A DNA stretch of 64,000 bases from Carposina sasakii (lineage: Eukaryota; Arthropoda; Insecta; Lepidoptera; Carposinidae), in assembly GCA_014607495.2 (NCBI GenBank), contig CP053171.1:310001-374000 (forward strand), read 5' to 3'. Under the pieces are notes generated by a model. The model did no database searches. It saw only the letters and a list, made by a program, of their open reading frames with translations, and was not told the origin of the DNA. Shown here in pieces: positions 40,101-44,940 of the stretch. Position 1 is the stretch's first letter. Each line of letters begins with the position of its first letter. The position numbers and the translations under genes are program-made.

Positions 40101-43100
40101 AATAATAAGCGCACTCCCGAGACGTTTTTGGTGTACCTACCTATTTACATCGCGATAGACATATTTGTCTCTGTACAACTGTCAAATTAGTCCTATATGT
40201 CGACAAAATAAAAGCCTCATGCTCAAGAAATAAGTGAAGAGAAATCTTGCGGCGCAATTATACGTGCTTACTCCTGTAGCGATAATTGTGATGACGTCAA
40301 TTTTCTAGCGATAAATGGTTTCTTTTTGAAACTGATTTGGCGTTTGTTTTACGACCTGCTGCCTGTCTGGCACCAACCCTAAGCTATAGCTATCCAATAT
40401 TACGCTTGCCGAGGCTCGGTCTCCACTATGACAATGAATATTGACTGTACATGACAATTACTCCCATTCCAGGCCAGTAGCCGGAGTACTAATGAGCTAC
40501 TCCCGCGGCTGCGCAGCTGTCCTCTCCCAAATGGAGGCAGAGAGCAGTCCGAGCAGTGTGTCTCGCTCGCCCACCGACTCGCACAGCGATGGATACCACT
40601 CCGATAGCGATGACTCGCTTCAACATGTAGACAGGTCAGTGGTTTGAAAGAGAGGGAAGTTCTGACCTGGTAGAAGCTGACAAGCCAGCGCATACATATA
40701 ATATGATGGTGGCTTTAAGGACAAATACGATTGTGGATATATATTAAGAGTTTGTCCGGTGCTGATGCGGGATTTTACTAGAATACATCAGCTGCATCTC
40801 TTTCTATGCATGACATAAGAGTCGACTAAGGAACTCGGGCTTTGTATCAGGCGACAAGCTAGCAACTTGTCACTGATCATTTACATCTGTCCCCGCTATA
40901 CTAAACGTGGCTGTGGGAATCTTCTTTATGATCCTGCAGTTCTGGCTCCATTACGGGAACACAGCCGTGTTTGAGGCCCGGACTTCATCAAAGCGGAGAA
41001 TCTCCGCTTTCTTATGAGACGAGAGGAGATATGTTTTATTAACTACCAATAGAATTTAGTTATCCATAGTGAAGTCCGGGCCTATACATATACTGGATGG
41101 GATTTTTGGTCGTCAACGTTCTCAAAAACTACGGAATCTCCTCATCATCACGATCATTTTTCTCCATGGAAGCATACCTGGGAAGTGTCTGGTTTCCAAA
41201 ATATTAAGGTCCAAAGTTGAGTAAATAGACTGCGTTTTTGTGCATAAATGCACATAGACGCGCGTAGCAAGATTTTTTCACGAGAAATCCCAACTAATAT
41301 TATAAACAACTATAAACAACTAATATTATAAATGCGAAAGTAACTCTGTCTGTCTGTCTGTTACGCTTTCCCGCTTAAACCTCGCAACCGATTTTGATGA
41401 AATTTGGTACAGACAATCTTTAGACCCTGAGACAGAACATAGGCTACTTTTTATTTCGAAAAAATATCATATAAATATTTCGAAAAAATATCATATAAAT
41501 ATTTTAATCGGGTTTATATCAACATTTTGTTTTTTTTGCAGTCCACGCGGACGGAGTCGCGGGCGTCCACTAGTAATTAATATCGGTCTATAAAAAAACT
41601 AACGTAAATACTAGACACTATAAATTTCGCCGATCAAGTAATAAAAAAAAAACCCAGCATTTTCTTGGCATAAACTTACTTTATTTGATATATAGAGTAC
41701 GTAACTTTCGTTAATGGTGGCCACAAAAAAACATCCTGTATATCTTTACATCTAAAGAAGTACGCTTGCGTTACCTAACTTTGTAAATAATCATTTCCAG
41801 AAGTAAGCTGGTATCCCAGTACGCGAGCGTGTGGACGCAGGCGGCAGATGAGACGCTGCCGGCGCTAGCGTCGCTGGAGCAGCTGAGGAACTGCCCGCAT
41901 TTAAAGTACAAGATCGTGTTCTCCATTGTGGTGGTAAGGTTTTTCTATCCTCGACTTTAGAATTCGCGTTGTCCCGTTCTCATGGGAATTTCGGTGAATC
42001 TCTGCTTAGTAGAGCTATACGTCAAAAGAATAAACCACGTAGCTTCAGTTTTGCGTCGGCGTTGATGAATCAGTCAGAATATGTTAGATAAGATAAGATA
42101 ATTTTTTTTACAGTACATAAGGAAATTGTTGTTGTTATTAATACGAGTAGATATAATATAAGAAATTTCTCAGGCCAATTGCCATTGCATTAGAGATTTT
42201 CAGAGGTTGCCTATATAAGAGCTTTCATGATCTTTTGTTTCCACCGTAAAAGCTAGATGTCTCTTTACATTGTCTCAACCTTGGGCTTTAGAAGGGTTTT
42301 CTGTATATACCCTAGAATATTGCATATAAATTTTCAGAGAAACAATATTTTTCATATAGGTCATCATTTTTCCAATAAATTTTATTCGAAACCGAGACGC
42401 GCCAGCATCTCTATTACTAGTGAAAAGAAGATATGCTGTCTTCTTCCACACTAATTACATCACATCTTTATCATCTCCAGCTATCATTCCGAGCAGCAAT
42501 CAGCGTCCGAGATAGAAGACTGGCCGAAATCAAAACCCTTCTCGGAGTGGAAGCTGGCAACACCAGCGCACATGGCAACACTGAGAGTGAGCAGAATGTT
42601 GCCAGACTAGTAGCATCTGCTAAACGTGTGTTGCAAGATACAGCACACACATTCCCACTCGGGGAAGCAGAGAGGACTGTTATAAACCAGGTAAGGAAAA
42701 TACTCATCACTAGATATTACCAAATAGTTCCTATGAACGGCACTAGGTGCTCTATGTGACTATTAATATATGTGTATGTACTGGCTTTGCTAAACGTAGC
42801 TCTGCATCTTCTTTATGATCCAACAGTTCTGGCTATCTCATTTAAAGAACTCAGCTGTATGTATTTAACCATCTTTGCAGGTGGTATCAACTCTCCGTGA
42901 GTACAGTAGCTTGCAGTCCTGTGCAGCACTACACTCGCTGGTCGCGTCAGCTTGTCGCACAGCCTGGGCCTTGTGTGTCAGAGATCCTGCACCGAGGATC
43001 GATACCGACTTTACTCCTGGTAAGGGTCTACATATTGACAAAAATTATGTTAAGAAATACGTTCAGAAAGTTCACTTCTAAACCAAAAATGGAGATCGTT

Positions 43101-43727
43101 TGAATTAAAATTGGTACGATATAGTAATGCGTTCAACGTAACTTGATGGTATCTAGATACTTCTTTACAAGAAAGTAACATAGGTATACATTGTTGCTAA
43201 AGCCGTGCGGTGTCGGCAGAGTAGAATAGTACCATTCCATGTTTGCAAGTAGGTATCAAAAGAGGCGATTAAGGGTTTTCGGGTAGTGGGCAGCAGTGCT
43301 TTGCACGTTGACAACATAGTCCGAAAATCTGTGGTGACTATGGGTAACCCCCCATATGGCAGTAGCCTTTTGGTGTGCCCTAGGGAAAGCCTACATCCAG
43401 CACTGGACTACAATGAATAGGCTGATGTCTGATATTGTTGCTGGTGCTATGGTAGTATAGACCGCTTTGACAGGAATTCTGAGAGGTGTTCATACACATT
43501 CCGAATCCAGGACCCATGGCGAGGCAGGCAGGCTAACAATCCCGCCAATCGGTCGTCAATCTATCTCATACAAAACTTCTTCCGCAGTGGTGATGAACCC
43601 AGAGAAGCACGTGCGCTATTCCGTCGGTGACTCCAGGGAGAGGAGATCCGACCTCATCAAGTCCTTCGTTTGGCCAGCCCTGATGGACGGCAACCGATGC
43701 GTCTTCAGAGCTGTTGTGCTCACTTAA
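12781..43727 (+). CDS. Mieap (SPATA18)-like mitochondria-eating protein, nine exons
   Basis: The coding exons are 12781-13025, 24473-24675, 26253-26380, 27204-27454, 40473-40634, 41801-41933, 42481-42690, 42881-43019 and 43588-43727. All junctions are GT/AG and all phases match, giving 536 codons, close to the human protein's length. The C-terminal half (about residues 330-536) matches the MIEAP domain: KLVSQYASVWTQ, then KYKIVFSIVVLSFRAA, and near the end FVWPALMDGN (517-526), where human SPATA18 has a similar HVWPALMEND. A Ser/Asp-rich linker (about 297-321) precedes it, and the N-terminal half is helical and Leu/Arg-rich. In mammals Mieap is p53-induced and acts in mitochondrial quality control through cardiolipin-rich condensates; insect function is inferred. 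The frame is open upstream to the acceptor at 12722, so a further 5' coding exon is possible. The introns are filled with transposons. Confidence 0.8.
13063..13262 (+). repeat. Family C-related repeat, divergent plus copy
   Basis: The start (atcatcagcctattgcttctg, then gtaggccttcccccagagca) matches family C. The continuation (gaccggagggcgtccaaggc) is a different module. The three overlapping ORFs in 13053-13388 are repeat shadows in intron 1. Confidence 0.65.
13532..13957. mobile_element. TA-flanked MITE with long inverted ends, copy 1
   Basis: It starts cagtgtgtaac and ends ttataccctg, with TA on both sides (13530-13531 and 13958-13959), as for Tc1/mariner-type elements. Long inverted arms contain gttaagcgaa, acagcccac and their complements. 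About 150 bp of unrelated sequence near 13640-13790 makes it longer than the copy at 43836. Confidence 0.7.
13975..14070 (+). repeat. SINE-like family B, truncated copy
   Basis: Only the first ~95 bp is present, from ttccccaaatgggtcagcca to cacgtttag. Confidence 0.5.
14221..14317 (+). repeat. tRNA-derived SINE, plus copy
   Basis: The head gcggtgatagcccaatggtt (A-box-like) and gggttcaatctcag (B-box) resemble a tRNA. The body ends with ctgaatttatttcatgtac. The same element occurs reversed at 59108-59205. Confidence 0.7.
14321..14382. repeat. Perfect 19-bp hairpin element
   Basis: Arms 14321-14339 (ccccctgattacgtaaaag) and 14364-14382 are exact reverse complements around a 24-bp spacer that again contains tacgtaa. 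It abuts the end of the SINE at 14317 and looks like a tiny foldback element. Confidence 0.65.
14390..15760. other. Intron 1 of the Mieap-like gene, no distinct feature
   Basis: The sequence is AT-rich with no exon-like frame and no element with readable ends. Confidence 0.5.
15770..16077 (+). repeat. Dispersed repeat family A, plus copy
   Basis: It runs from ttaacgaagggtacgtactc through ttgctacgcgcgtctatgtg to gttgatgaccaaaaaaca. A Helitron follows immediately. Confidence 0.7.
16078..16262 (+). mobile_element. Short non-autonomous Helitron
   Basis: It begins TCGCAACTAATATTG after a host A and ends GGCAATGGCTAG before a host T. The internal tccacgctgacaaagtcacg corresponds to the 3' hairpin region of the family at 41288. 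Confidence 0.65.
16955..17160 (+). repeat. Dispersed repeat starting accgacttcaaaaaaggagg
   Basis: This is the leader of the minisatellite that follows. I know the motif accgacttcaaaaaaggagg followed by ggttctcaattcg as a common lepidopteran repeat. Its aaccgacttcaaa core also ends both arms of the foldback at 18841-19406. Confidence 0.6.
17233..18113 (+). repeat. 129-bp minisatellite, about seven units
   Basis: Unit starts (tcaacatct or tcaaaatct) fall at 17233, 17362, 17499, 17628, 17757, 17886 and 18028. The spacings are 129, 137, 129, 129, 129 and 142 bp. Because 129 is a multiple of three, the array keeps open a 192-codon ORF (17448-18026) of 43-residue repeats. Nothing suggests this peptide is made. 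Confidence 0.85.
18114..18780 (+). repeat. Dispersed repeat family A, copy split by a MITE
   Basis: The 5' piece (18114-18140) and 3' piece (18463-18780) match the copies at 15770 and 41735. The break between them is the hAT-type element at 18141-18454 with its duplicated target. Confidence 0.75.
18141..18454. mobile_element. hAT-type MITE inserted in family A
   Basis: The 314-bp element has ends caggggtggccaac and gttggccacccatg (14-bp inverted ends, one mismatch) and an exact 8-bp target duplication, ctatacat, at 18133-18140 and 18455-18462. The right subterminal region repeats gatcga motifs (cgatcgaccagtcgatcgcg). It has no coding capacity. The CAGGGGTG-type end and 8-bp duplication indicate the hAT superfamily. 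Confidence 0.85.
18841..19406. mobile_element. Foldback element with 203-bp inverted arms
   Basis: Arms 18841-19043 and 19204-19406 appear to be almost perfect reverse complements (outer end tgacttttag, inner end gtcggtgccagcc) around a 160-bp spacer. No target duplication is obvious. The near identity of the arms implies a recent origin or gene conversion. Confidence 0.8.
19825..20098. mobile_element. MITE with gggggcaatt ends, copy 1
   Basis: The ends are gggggcaattctt and cgagaaatgccccc, with further inverted similarity inwards. The same family, in the other orientation and split by a SINE, is at about 23611-24170. Confidence 0.65.
20405..20678 (-). repeat. SINE-like family C, minus copy
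   Basis: The copy runs from cgcgtggccgcgtagtgccg to gactgcaataggctgatgat, with a gat tail. Two minus ORFs over it are shadows. Confidence 0.8.
20690..22120. other. Intron 1, no distinct feature
   Basis: The block is AT-rich. A purine-rich stretch near 21960-22060 (gatgacagatggaatgacag and similar) shows no coding or element structure. Confidence 0.45.
22125..22310 (-). repeat. Dispersed repeat family F, minus copy
   Basis: It matches 24783-24905 in reverse (shared cactactaaccg/cggttagtagtg type core and actgtacaagtcagtagagg). It extends to ccctcaaaattggtcagaag and a (gtat)n run, as at 35500-35635. Confidence 0.65.
22318..22480 (-). repeat. SINE-like family B, minus copy
   Basis: It runs from gtcgactaaggaactcgggc to accccatttcagaaacacag. 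A GC-rich block of unknown origin (22500-22640) follows it. Confidence 0.65.
22640..23600. other. Intron 1, no distinct feature
   Basis: This stretch has no recognised gene or element. Short ORFs here have no support. Confidence 0.4.
23611..24170. mobile_element. MITE with gggggcaatt ends, copy 2, split by a SINE
   Basis: The left part (23611-23698) and right part (23973-24170, ending gaattgccccc) match the copy at 19825-20098. The 274 bp between them is a family C SINE-like insertion. Confidence 0.65.
23699..23972 (+). repeat. SINE-like family C, nested plus copy
   Basis: It begins with (ATC)n and ends at gccggcacaacgcggccaga. The flanks aataattacttt (23687-23698) and aataacttta (from 23973) look like the target duplication. 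Because it lies inside a known MITE, this copy shows the family's true ends. Confidence 0.75.
24146..24406 (-). pseudogene. LINE reverse transcriptase C-terminal fragment
   Basis: The 86-codon frame contains EYVHLGQTVKRGRSDFEKEV and NQCVLPMMTYGAETLCL. These are the conserved C-terminal motifs of non-LTR endonuclease-reverse transcriptase proteins found throughout insect genomes. The polymerase core is absent. Its right end stops close to exon 2 of the Mieap-like gene. Confidence 0.75.
24473..24675 (+). CDS. Mieap-like gene, exon 2
   Basis: The acceptor cttgtccaacag ends at 24472 and the donor gtgaat follows 24675. The entry codon AG|A (Arg) joins exon 1 in frame. It encodes a Leu/Ala-rich helical segment (CEAVAWRLVGLLGADQ) and ends in phase 1. 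Its GC content is well above the flanking intron. Confidence 0.8.
24783..24905 (+). repeat. Dispersed repeat family F, plus copy
   Basis: It runs from gtatagttgagataaacaag to gcccggtaagagaagcagct, the reverse of 22125-22260. A (ta/ca)n run precedes it. Confidence 0.6.
25000..26250. other. Intron 2, mostly featureless
   Basis: A truncated family B fragment is visible at about 25575-25640 (gttagccaaagctgcatgat). Otherwise no feature is seen. Confidence 0.45.
26253..26380 (+). CDS. Mieap-like gene, exon 3
   Basis: The acceptor catttccaccag ends at 26252. The exon encodes a segment containing LISLHVGLKNELQRHVDVF and HKLEEL, with a coiled-coil-like pattern. The donor after 26380 is gtataa, weaker than the others; without splicing the frame stops two codons later, which supports splicing at this point. 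Confidence 0.75.
26559..26649 (+). repeat. Short 34-bp tandem repeat
   Basis: Three units start with atattcagtagc at 26559, 26593 and 26627. Confidence 0.8.
26740..26781 (+). repeat. (ATT)n microsatellite at the end of a retroposon relic
   Basis: An uninterrupted att run follows ttacctgaaataaacgaa, a common retroposon tail motif that also precedes the att run at 38980-39000. Confidence 0.75.
26925..27160 (+). repeat. Dispersed repeat family D, copy 2
   Basis: It matches 6090-6300, beginning tagctcatgcctcggaaagc and ending at tacggtcggagatcatcat. It lies in intron 3, about 45 bp before exon 4. Confidence 0.75.
27204..27454 (+). CDS. Mieap-like gene, exon 4
   Basis: The acceptor ccatctctttcag ends at 27203 and the donor gtatgc follows 27454. 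The exon is in phase 0 on entry and phase 2 on exit. It encodes a helical segment with SLSHADVERRLIDN, LATLVSSLAARVESD and IKRSDPSLDLNDS. Confidence 0.8.
28081..28114. repeat. (TA)n microsatellite
   Basis: An uninterrupted ta run abuts the 5' end of the LINE fragment. Confidence 0.9.
28115..28821 (+). pseudogene. LINE 3' half relic, split by the LTR element
   Basis: The frame at 28126-28360 encodes GLTIDERLNWEPHI and YLALADSIIGYGISSYGRTF, C-terminal reverse transcriptase motifs of jockey/CR1-like non-LTR elements. A 3' UTR follows, containing gaccgcactaggcggataaa. The element is cut at 28821 by the LTR insertion and resumes at 34506 with its A-rich tail. It is 5' truncated. Confidence 0.75.
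28815..28821. repeat. Target-site duplication, left copy (atacttt)
   Basis: The 7 bp next to the left LTR is repeated exactly at 34499-34505 next to the right LTR. Gypsy elements usually duplicate 4-6 bp, so part of the match may be chance. Confidence 0.8.
28822..29042 (-). repeat. 3' LTR of the gypsy element
   Basis: On the plus strand it starts tggtaatcagaagcgag and ends cttcatatctaaca. It carries tttatatag (TATA-like when read on the plus strand) and gccattttggc, a short palindrome. Confidence 0.9.
29043..29681 (-). other. Gypsy element 3' non-coding region with a 44-bp tandem repeat
   Basis: Between the pol stop and the 3' LTR lie two and a part units of a 44-bp repeat (29570-29662; shared gacagagaggccg and actatcacaagtgc). 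No envelope-like frame is present. Confidence 0.75.
29682..32372 (-). CDS. Gypsy pol: reverse transcriptase, RNase H, integrase
   Basis: The 896-codon frame copies element RNA and inserts the cDNA. RT spans about residues 75-260, with the catalytic YIDD at 206-209. RNase H follows, with TDASS (Asp355), YELE and TDCNAL (Asp422). The integrase has an HHCC zinc finger (His549/His554, Cys584/Cys587) and a DD35E core (Asp617, Asp675, Glu711). A C-terminal part with GPYRVVRVL binds DNA in this family. All catalytic residues are present. The ATG at 32372 lies within the end of the protease frame, in the +1 frame; whether pol starts there or by frameshift cannot be told. Confidence 0.95.
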   Translation of the reverse strand: MRLQILKLNSLTGDDLNKLKEILNVYAEHMISGTATSTVSTGCMRIQLNSNDPVNYRPYKMSYDEKLKVREIISDLMSKGIIRESESPYSSPVLLVKKKDGSDRMCVDFRALNKVTVKDKYPLPLIDDHIDRLGKATYFTTLDMATGFHQIRLNDDSVPLTGFVTPEGHYEYLKMPYGLANAPIVYQRIISTALRDFITSGRVVVYIDDCLILSKTIDEGLQTLKEVLSTLTKAGFSINFKKCSFMCTEIEYLGRVISNGEVKPSPGKIQALVNSSPPKNVKQVRQFLGLAGYFRRYIKGYSTKTACIAQLTRKGVQFSWGTEQESVRQEIISILTNAPVLAIFDPCLPTEVHTDASSLGYGAVLLQAYADGTKRVVSYYSQVTKGAEPKYHSYELETLAVVKALRQFRHFLVGMHFTVITDCNALKATQSKRDLLPRVARWWIYLQDFNFTISYRKGAMLPHADYLSRNPCNFVNNIDRPRNWAQIAQAGDEETRNMIQALEQGDLDASRYVMKNDVLYYRYVKIGEETRLLCYIPRGQRLSLLRIFHDEHSHVGVDKTLDLILRHFWFPGLRAFVRKYIGHCLVCIAHKRVPRAPLQPISSWPKPDVPFDTLHLDALGPLPESKGFKHVMLTVDAFTKYCLLTPIRCQDLEELKRVCQIVISLFGTPRLIVSDRGRMFESSGFKSWMQVLGIELHHITPEMHHANGQVERYVRTLLNMLRIEVNHRKHEWADELWQLQLILNITRQKTTQTSALNLLMGHENATPAIRALVRDVALEPSINRESRREMTRHRTAELLSRNQASMDARVNKNRHQYRVFQEGDLAFVIKYAQSSGKLDHGMRGPYRVVRVLPHGRYELKLVAGSYGKTTYAAAQHMVHWGGEWTPESCSAFFEGE
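32332..32823 (-). CDS. Gypsy aspartic protease frame
   Basis: The 163-codon frame carries the active-site motif LIDSGA (Asp-Ser-Gly) and the distal hydrophobic motif APVIIGTDVL typical of retropepsins. It would cleave the Gag and Pol polyproteins. It overlaps the end of gag by 50 bp and the start of pol by 41 bp, and both overlaps are in the +1 frame. The first ATG (32823) lies inside gag, so expression is probably by frameshift rather than from its own start. Confidence 0.85.
   Translation of the reverse strand: MLNAVLKNKNAFKIMFNFCSAPLHKRTDIVVGVIQGIPVDILIDSGAIGVSLISSSVVSHLSCAKKTIDRQIKGVGESVTQIDFYVTLTIELEGISLEVDLLLVPKDCMNAPVIIGTDVLNRDGVVYIRTKNIQRIIRDSNPLKVSAVELNALTNIKTKFINW
32774..34084 (-). 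CDS. Gypsy Gag with Arg/Ser-rich N-terminus
   Basis: The 436-codon structural protein forms the particle and binds RNA. Residues 8-108 are an Arg/Ser-rich region like that of SR splicing factors (RSRSR repeats). Residues of about 175-335 are a capsid-like region (FDPSINDVDSWFSEVD, LKGDARSWLHEW). Two CCHC zinc knuckles follow at 366-379 and 407-420, both CX2CX4HX4C. The start ATG (34084) is about 190 bp from the 5' LTR. The ORF is intact. Confidence 0.92.
   Translation of the reverse strand: MDQADRTRSRSRHTPELVAHRFQDRQQTRRSRSRVRSSREKYSRDRGSRGRCSRSHSRSYTPRTRRRYTRDLRSRDLRYRGRRSRTRSRSHSRVYLPRNTRDRSRSHLRDQPLPSRAVRTPSRPPPPSNSDTWNTVLTRLEALERGSHIPASVAPTAVQGTEQIVEAIHSLRSVSTNHYYVSNFDPSINDVDSWFSEVDRAKLVNKWDDRECLSRIGHCLKGDARSWLHEWVSNDRTWTNFKIDFKPLCVTKIDSAGILFEILSTKSDKYQTYAEFARKMLLRLRIVKGISEDLVTEIILRGITDPQVKATASNANLKPSDLVNYLSTFVKPAKSVPSVSHTNRHHFKNNNNKSDGVKIPFRTGKCFECGDVGHKQIMCPKRLKPSTTTTPLSSQSGSRVDSSVATCSYCKKRGHDITTCYAKRRVEEQKRVQNNV
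34262..34277 (-). promoter_or_regulatory. Gypsy primer-binding site and boundary hairpin
   Basis: On the minus strand, three As after the LTR lead into TCAGAAGTGGGAT. From memory, this is the complement of a tRNA-Leu 3' end just before its last CACCA. The junction also forms a hairpin: cttctgatt (34268-34276) pairs with aatcagaag (34282-34290) across a 5-nt loop. Confidence 0.6.
34278..34498 (-). repeat. 5' LTR of the gypsy element
   Basis: I find no difference from 28822-29042 by eye. It is followed by the duplicated target atacttt (34499-34505). Confidence 0.9.
34506..34537 (+). pseudogene. LINE poly(A) tail, displaced by the LTR element
   Basis: The stretch attcaaataaaaaaaaaaat with a second A run continues the LINE relic that stops at 28821. 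Removing the LTR element and one atacttt copy rejoins a normal LINE end. Confidence 0.7.
34715..34890 (-). repeat. SINE-like family B, minus copy
   Basis: It runs from acatcagctgcatctccttc to gcagttctggttaccc. Confidence 0.65.
35262..35460 (-). repeat. SINE-like family B, minus copy
   Basis: It runs from ctgatacgaggcttaactag to accccatttcgggaacaca. Confidence 0.65.
35490..35640 (-). repeat. Dispersed repeat family F, minus copy with (catacata)n
   Basis: It shares the ttgagatgtacaagttcggt and agtgacaggtggtc blocks with 22125 and 24783. A cata run marks one end. Confidence 0.6.
36056..36360. repeat. Inverted repeat with ~75-bp arms
   Basis: Arms at about 36056-36130 and 36284-36360 share, inverted, a ggatggctca/gagatggctcac core and caaattcaca. 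The minus ORF at 36262-36522, which begins like a signal peptide, overlaps the right arm and is therefore doubtful as a gene. Confidence 0.6.
36370..37045. other. Intron 4, no distinct feature
   Basis: This stretch is AT-rich and has no exon-like frame. Confidence 0.45.
37050..37340. repeat. Family B fragment joined to a reversed Helitron-like copy
   Basis: A family B start (ggaatggggtagccagtact) breaks off at 37150. There the reversed Helitron-type 3' end begins (ctagtggacgcccacgact, at 37152). The Helitron's other end is not recognisable. Confidence 0.5.
37350..38080. other. Intron 4, no distinct feature
   Basis: A cluster of atcgat/gcgatcg/gcttatcgat sites at 37890-37970 is the only local pattern. 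ORF 37542-37829 has no support. Confidence 0.4.
38085..38285 (-). repeat. SINE-like family B, minus copy
   Basis: It runs from tgcggggcttcactagagta to agcagttctggccacccca. Confidence 0.65.
39070..39270 (+). repeat. SINE-like family B, plus copy
   Basis: It runs from ttcccgaaatggagaagcaa to agatgcagctgatatattct. Confidence 0.65.
39640..39695 (+). repeat. Helitron 3' end
   Basis: The block ggcgtgggacaggacaac, a GACAG/CTGTC hairpin and terminal CTAG before a host T match the end of 59549-59821. The 5' end is not recognised. Confidence 0.55.
40473..40634 (+). CDS. Mieap-like gene, exon 5
   Basis: The acceptor ctcccattccag ends at 40472 and the donor gtcagt follows. It enters in phase 2 and exits in phase 2. 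It encodes the Ser/Asp-rich linker (SSPSSVSRSPTDSHSDGYHS), a likely phosphorylated hinge before the C-terminal domain. About 13 kb of intron 4, including the gypsy element, separates it from exon 4. Confidence 0.75.
40765..40970 (-). repeat. SINE-like family B, minus copy
   Basis: It runs from tgatgcgggattttactaga to ttacgggaacacagccg. It is one of the best-preserved copies. Confidence 0.7.
40974..41083. mobile_element. Small MITE with perfect 14-bp inverted ends
   Basis: It begins aggcccggacttca and ends tgaagtccgggcct, 110 bp in all, with an inner gcggagaatctccgc hairpin. No target duplication is clear. It lies exactly between a family B and a family A copy. Confidence 0.65.
41100..41735 (-). 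repeat. Dispersed repeat family A, minus copy split by a Helitron
   Basis: It is the reverse of the family seen at 18463-18780 and 18114-18140, interrupted at 41288-41573. The two halves join exactly at gagaaa and taatta, as in the uninterrupted copy. Confidence 0.8.
41288..41573 (+). mobile_element. Non-autonomous Helitron with empty-site proof
   Basis: It starts TCCCAACTAATATTATAAAC and ends GGGCGTCCACTAG, with a GGACG/CGTCC hairpin before the CTAG. It sits between host A and T, with no target duplication. The family A copy at 18540-18600 (reverse strand) has the same flanks joined without it, so both ends are certain. It carries internal duplications of aactaatattataaa and atatcatataaatatt. 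Confidence 0.85.
41801..41933 (+). CDS. Mieap-like gene, exon 6
   Basis: The acceptor tcatttccag ends at 41800 and the donor gtaagg follows 41933. It opens the MIEAP domain with KLVSQYASVWTQ and a run of helix ending KYKIVFSIVV. The matching human segment has a similar SRFSDSYSQ start and RIIYIATVEA end. Confidence 0.85.
42481..42690 (+). CDS. Mieap-like gene, exon 7
   Basis: The acceptor tatcatctccag ends at 42480 and the donor gtaagg follows. It encodes 70 whole codons (phase 0 to 0), starting LSFRAAISVRDRRL, where human Mieap has a similar VAKMAFRHFKIRVR segment. It ends with ERTVINQ. Confidence 0.85.
42881..43019 (+). CDS. Mieap-like gene, exon 8
   Basis: The acceptor atctttgcag ends at 42880 and the donor gtaagg follows 43019. 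It encodes the helix VVSTLREYSSLQ and ALHSLVASACRTAWALCVRD, aligning with the human segment that has a Phe/Cys-rich helix before the end of the domain. Confidence 0.85.
43196..43430 (-). repeat. SINE-like family C, minus copy
   Basis: It runs from gccgtgcggtgtcggcagag to actggactacaatgaatagg. It is divergent, with small deletions, and lies in the last intron. Confidence 0.7.
43588..43727 (+). CDS. Mieap-like gene, exon 9 and stop
   Basis: The acceptor acttcttccgcag ends at 43587. It encodes the most recognisable part of the domain: HVRYSVGDS, LIKSFVWPALMDGN, then CVFRAVVLT and TAA. The protein ends about where the human domain ends, without the human Arg/Ser tail. Confidence 0.9.
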
Positions 43728-43835
43728 TCTATCATCATCAAGATCATCACTGTTTAATACTCGTATTTGATCGTTGTTATAATAAGGATTATTTTACAAT
43801 TCAGAATATTTGATCATATACAAACCGTGTTTTAT

Positions 43836-44103
43836 ACAGGGTGTAACAAAAAGGGTATGTTAAGCGAGAAGCTACGTAAATAGCCCACAAATAATAGTAA
43901 AGAATCTATCCACAAAATTTGAGTCTCGAAATCACATGTTTATTTTTCCCCATAGTATGGAGAATTTTTATATATCTCAGGAATTTTCATACAATGTTGA
44001 AAAATAAACATGTGGTTTCGAGTCTTAAATTTTGTGGATAGGTTCTCTACAGTGGGCTATTTACGTAGCTTTTCGCTTAAGATACCCTTTTTGTTACACA
44101 CTG
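43836..44103. mobile_element. TA-flanked MITE with long inverted ends, copy 2
   Basis: The 268-bp element starts cagggtgtaacaaaaagggt and ends ccctttttgttacacactg, flanked by TA on both sides. The arms are inverted over most of the length. It is very close to the 3' end of the Mieap-like gene and could supply part of its 3' UTR. Confidence 0.8.
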
Positions 44104-44109
44104 TATATG

Positions 44110-44935
44110 CTCAGAATTTATAGAAGTACATAATTGTATTTCAAAGCAGTTGTCATTGATATTTTAAATATGCAATCAACAAATTCTGACCAGTAACTGG
44201 GTCCATATTAAAAATCATCAGTATTTTCTGAGAAGCTCATACGAGTATAATGAATATACGATTTCTCAATTTATTCATATTCATTCCAATCCGAGAAAAT
44301 ACTTTATTGTACTTTTTTATGAAAAAGTATTTCTATTAAAAAATCACGCAATACACTGTCTCTTCGTTGATATTTTATAATTTCATCTAATGTTACATTA
44401 ACCTTTAAATTAACGTGATGATTAAAATGATTGAGATATATTTTTTGATCATAAAAAAACAACAATGTTAGTTCAATAGAAAGATTATACATTTTGAAAA
44501 TTATCTATGTCATTATATTTGTATATAAGGCACTTATATTCTATTTATGTAAATAATAATACCTACTAAGTAATTATTTAATCGCACAATTAATGCATTG
44601 AGCGATAATTTTATGAATTTAACTAAGAACCTCTTTTTATTATGTAAAAATGTTTATAAGTCGGCAAATATTAATGACTAATCTGGGCTATATTATCTTA
44701 GTTTTGGAAACGAGAAAAACAGATATTATAAAGTTTACGTGAACGAAGTTGTAAGCGTCTACAAGTACCTAATATATAAGAAACAACTTTATAAATTTCC
44801 ATTGTATGAGTCAGAGATGACTATTTTTCAAATACATATCTCTGACGTTCAGTATGTATTGCAATAATATAATATGATTTATAATTTTCTAATAAGTATT
44901 TATCCCTTGATAAAATCGTCTACGAGAGCTAAAAA
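44110..44935. other. Intergenic AT-rich DNA
   Basis: There is no supported feature. A 62-codon minus ORF at 44304-44492 has no recognisable content. Confidence 0.4.
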
Positions 44936-44940
44936 GTGTG

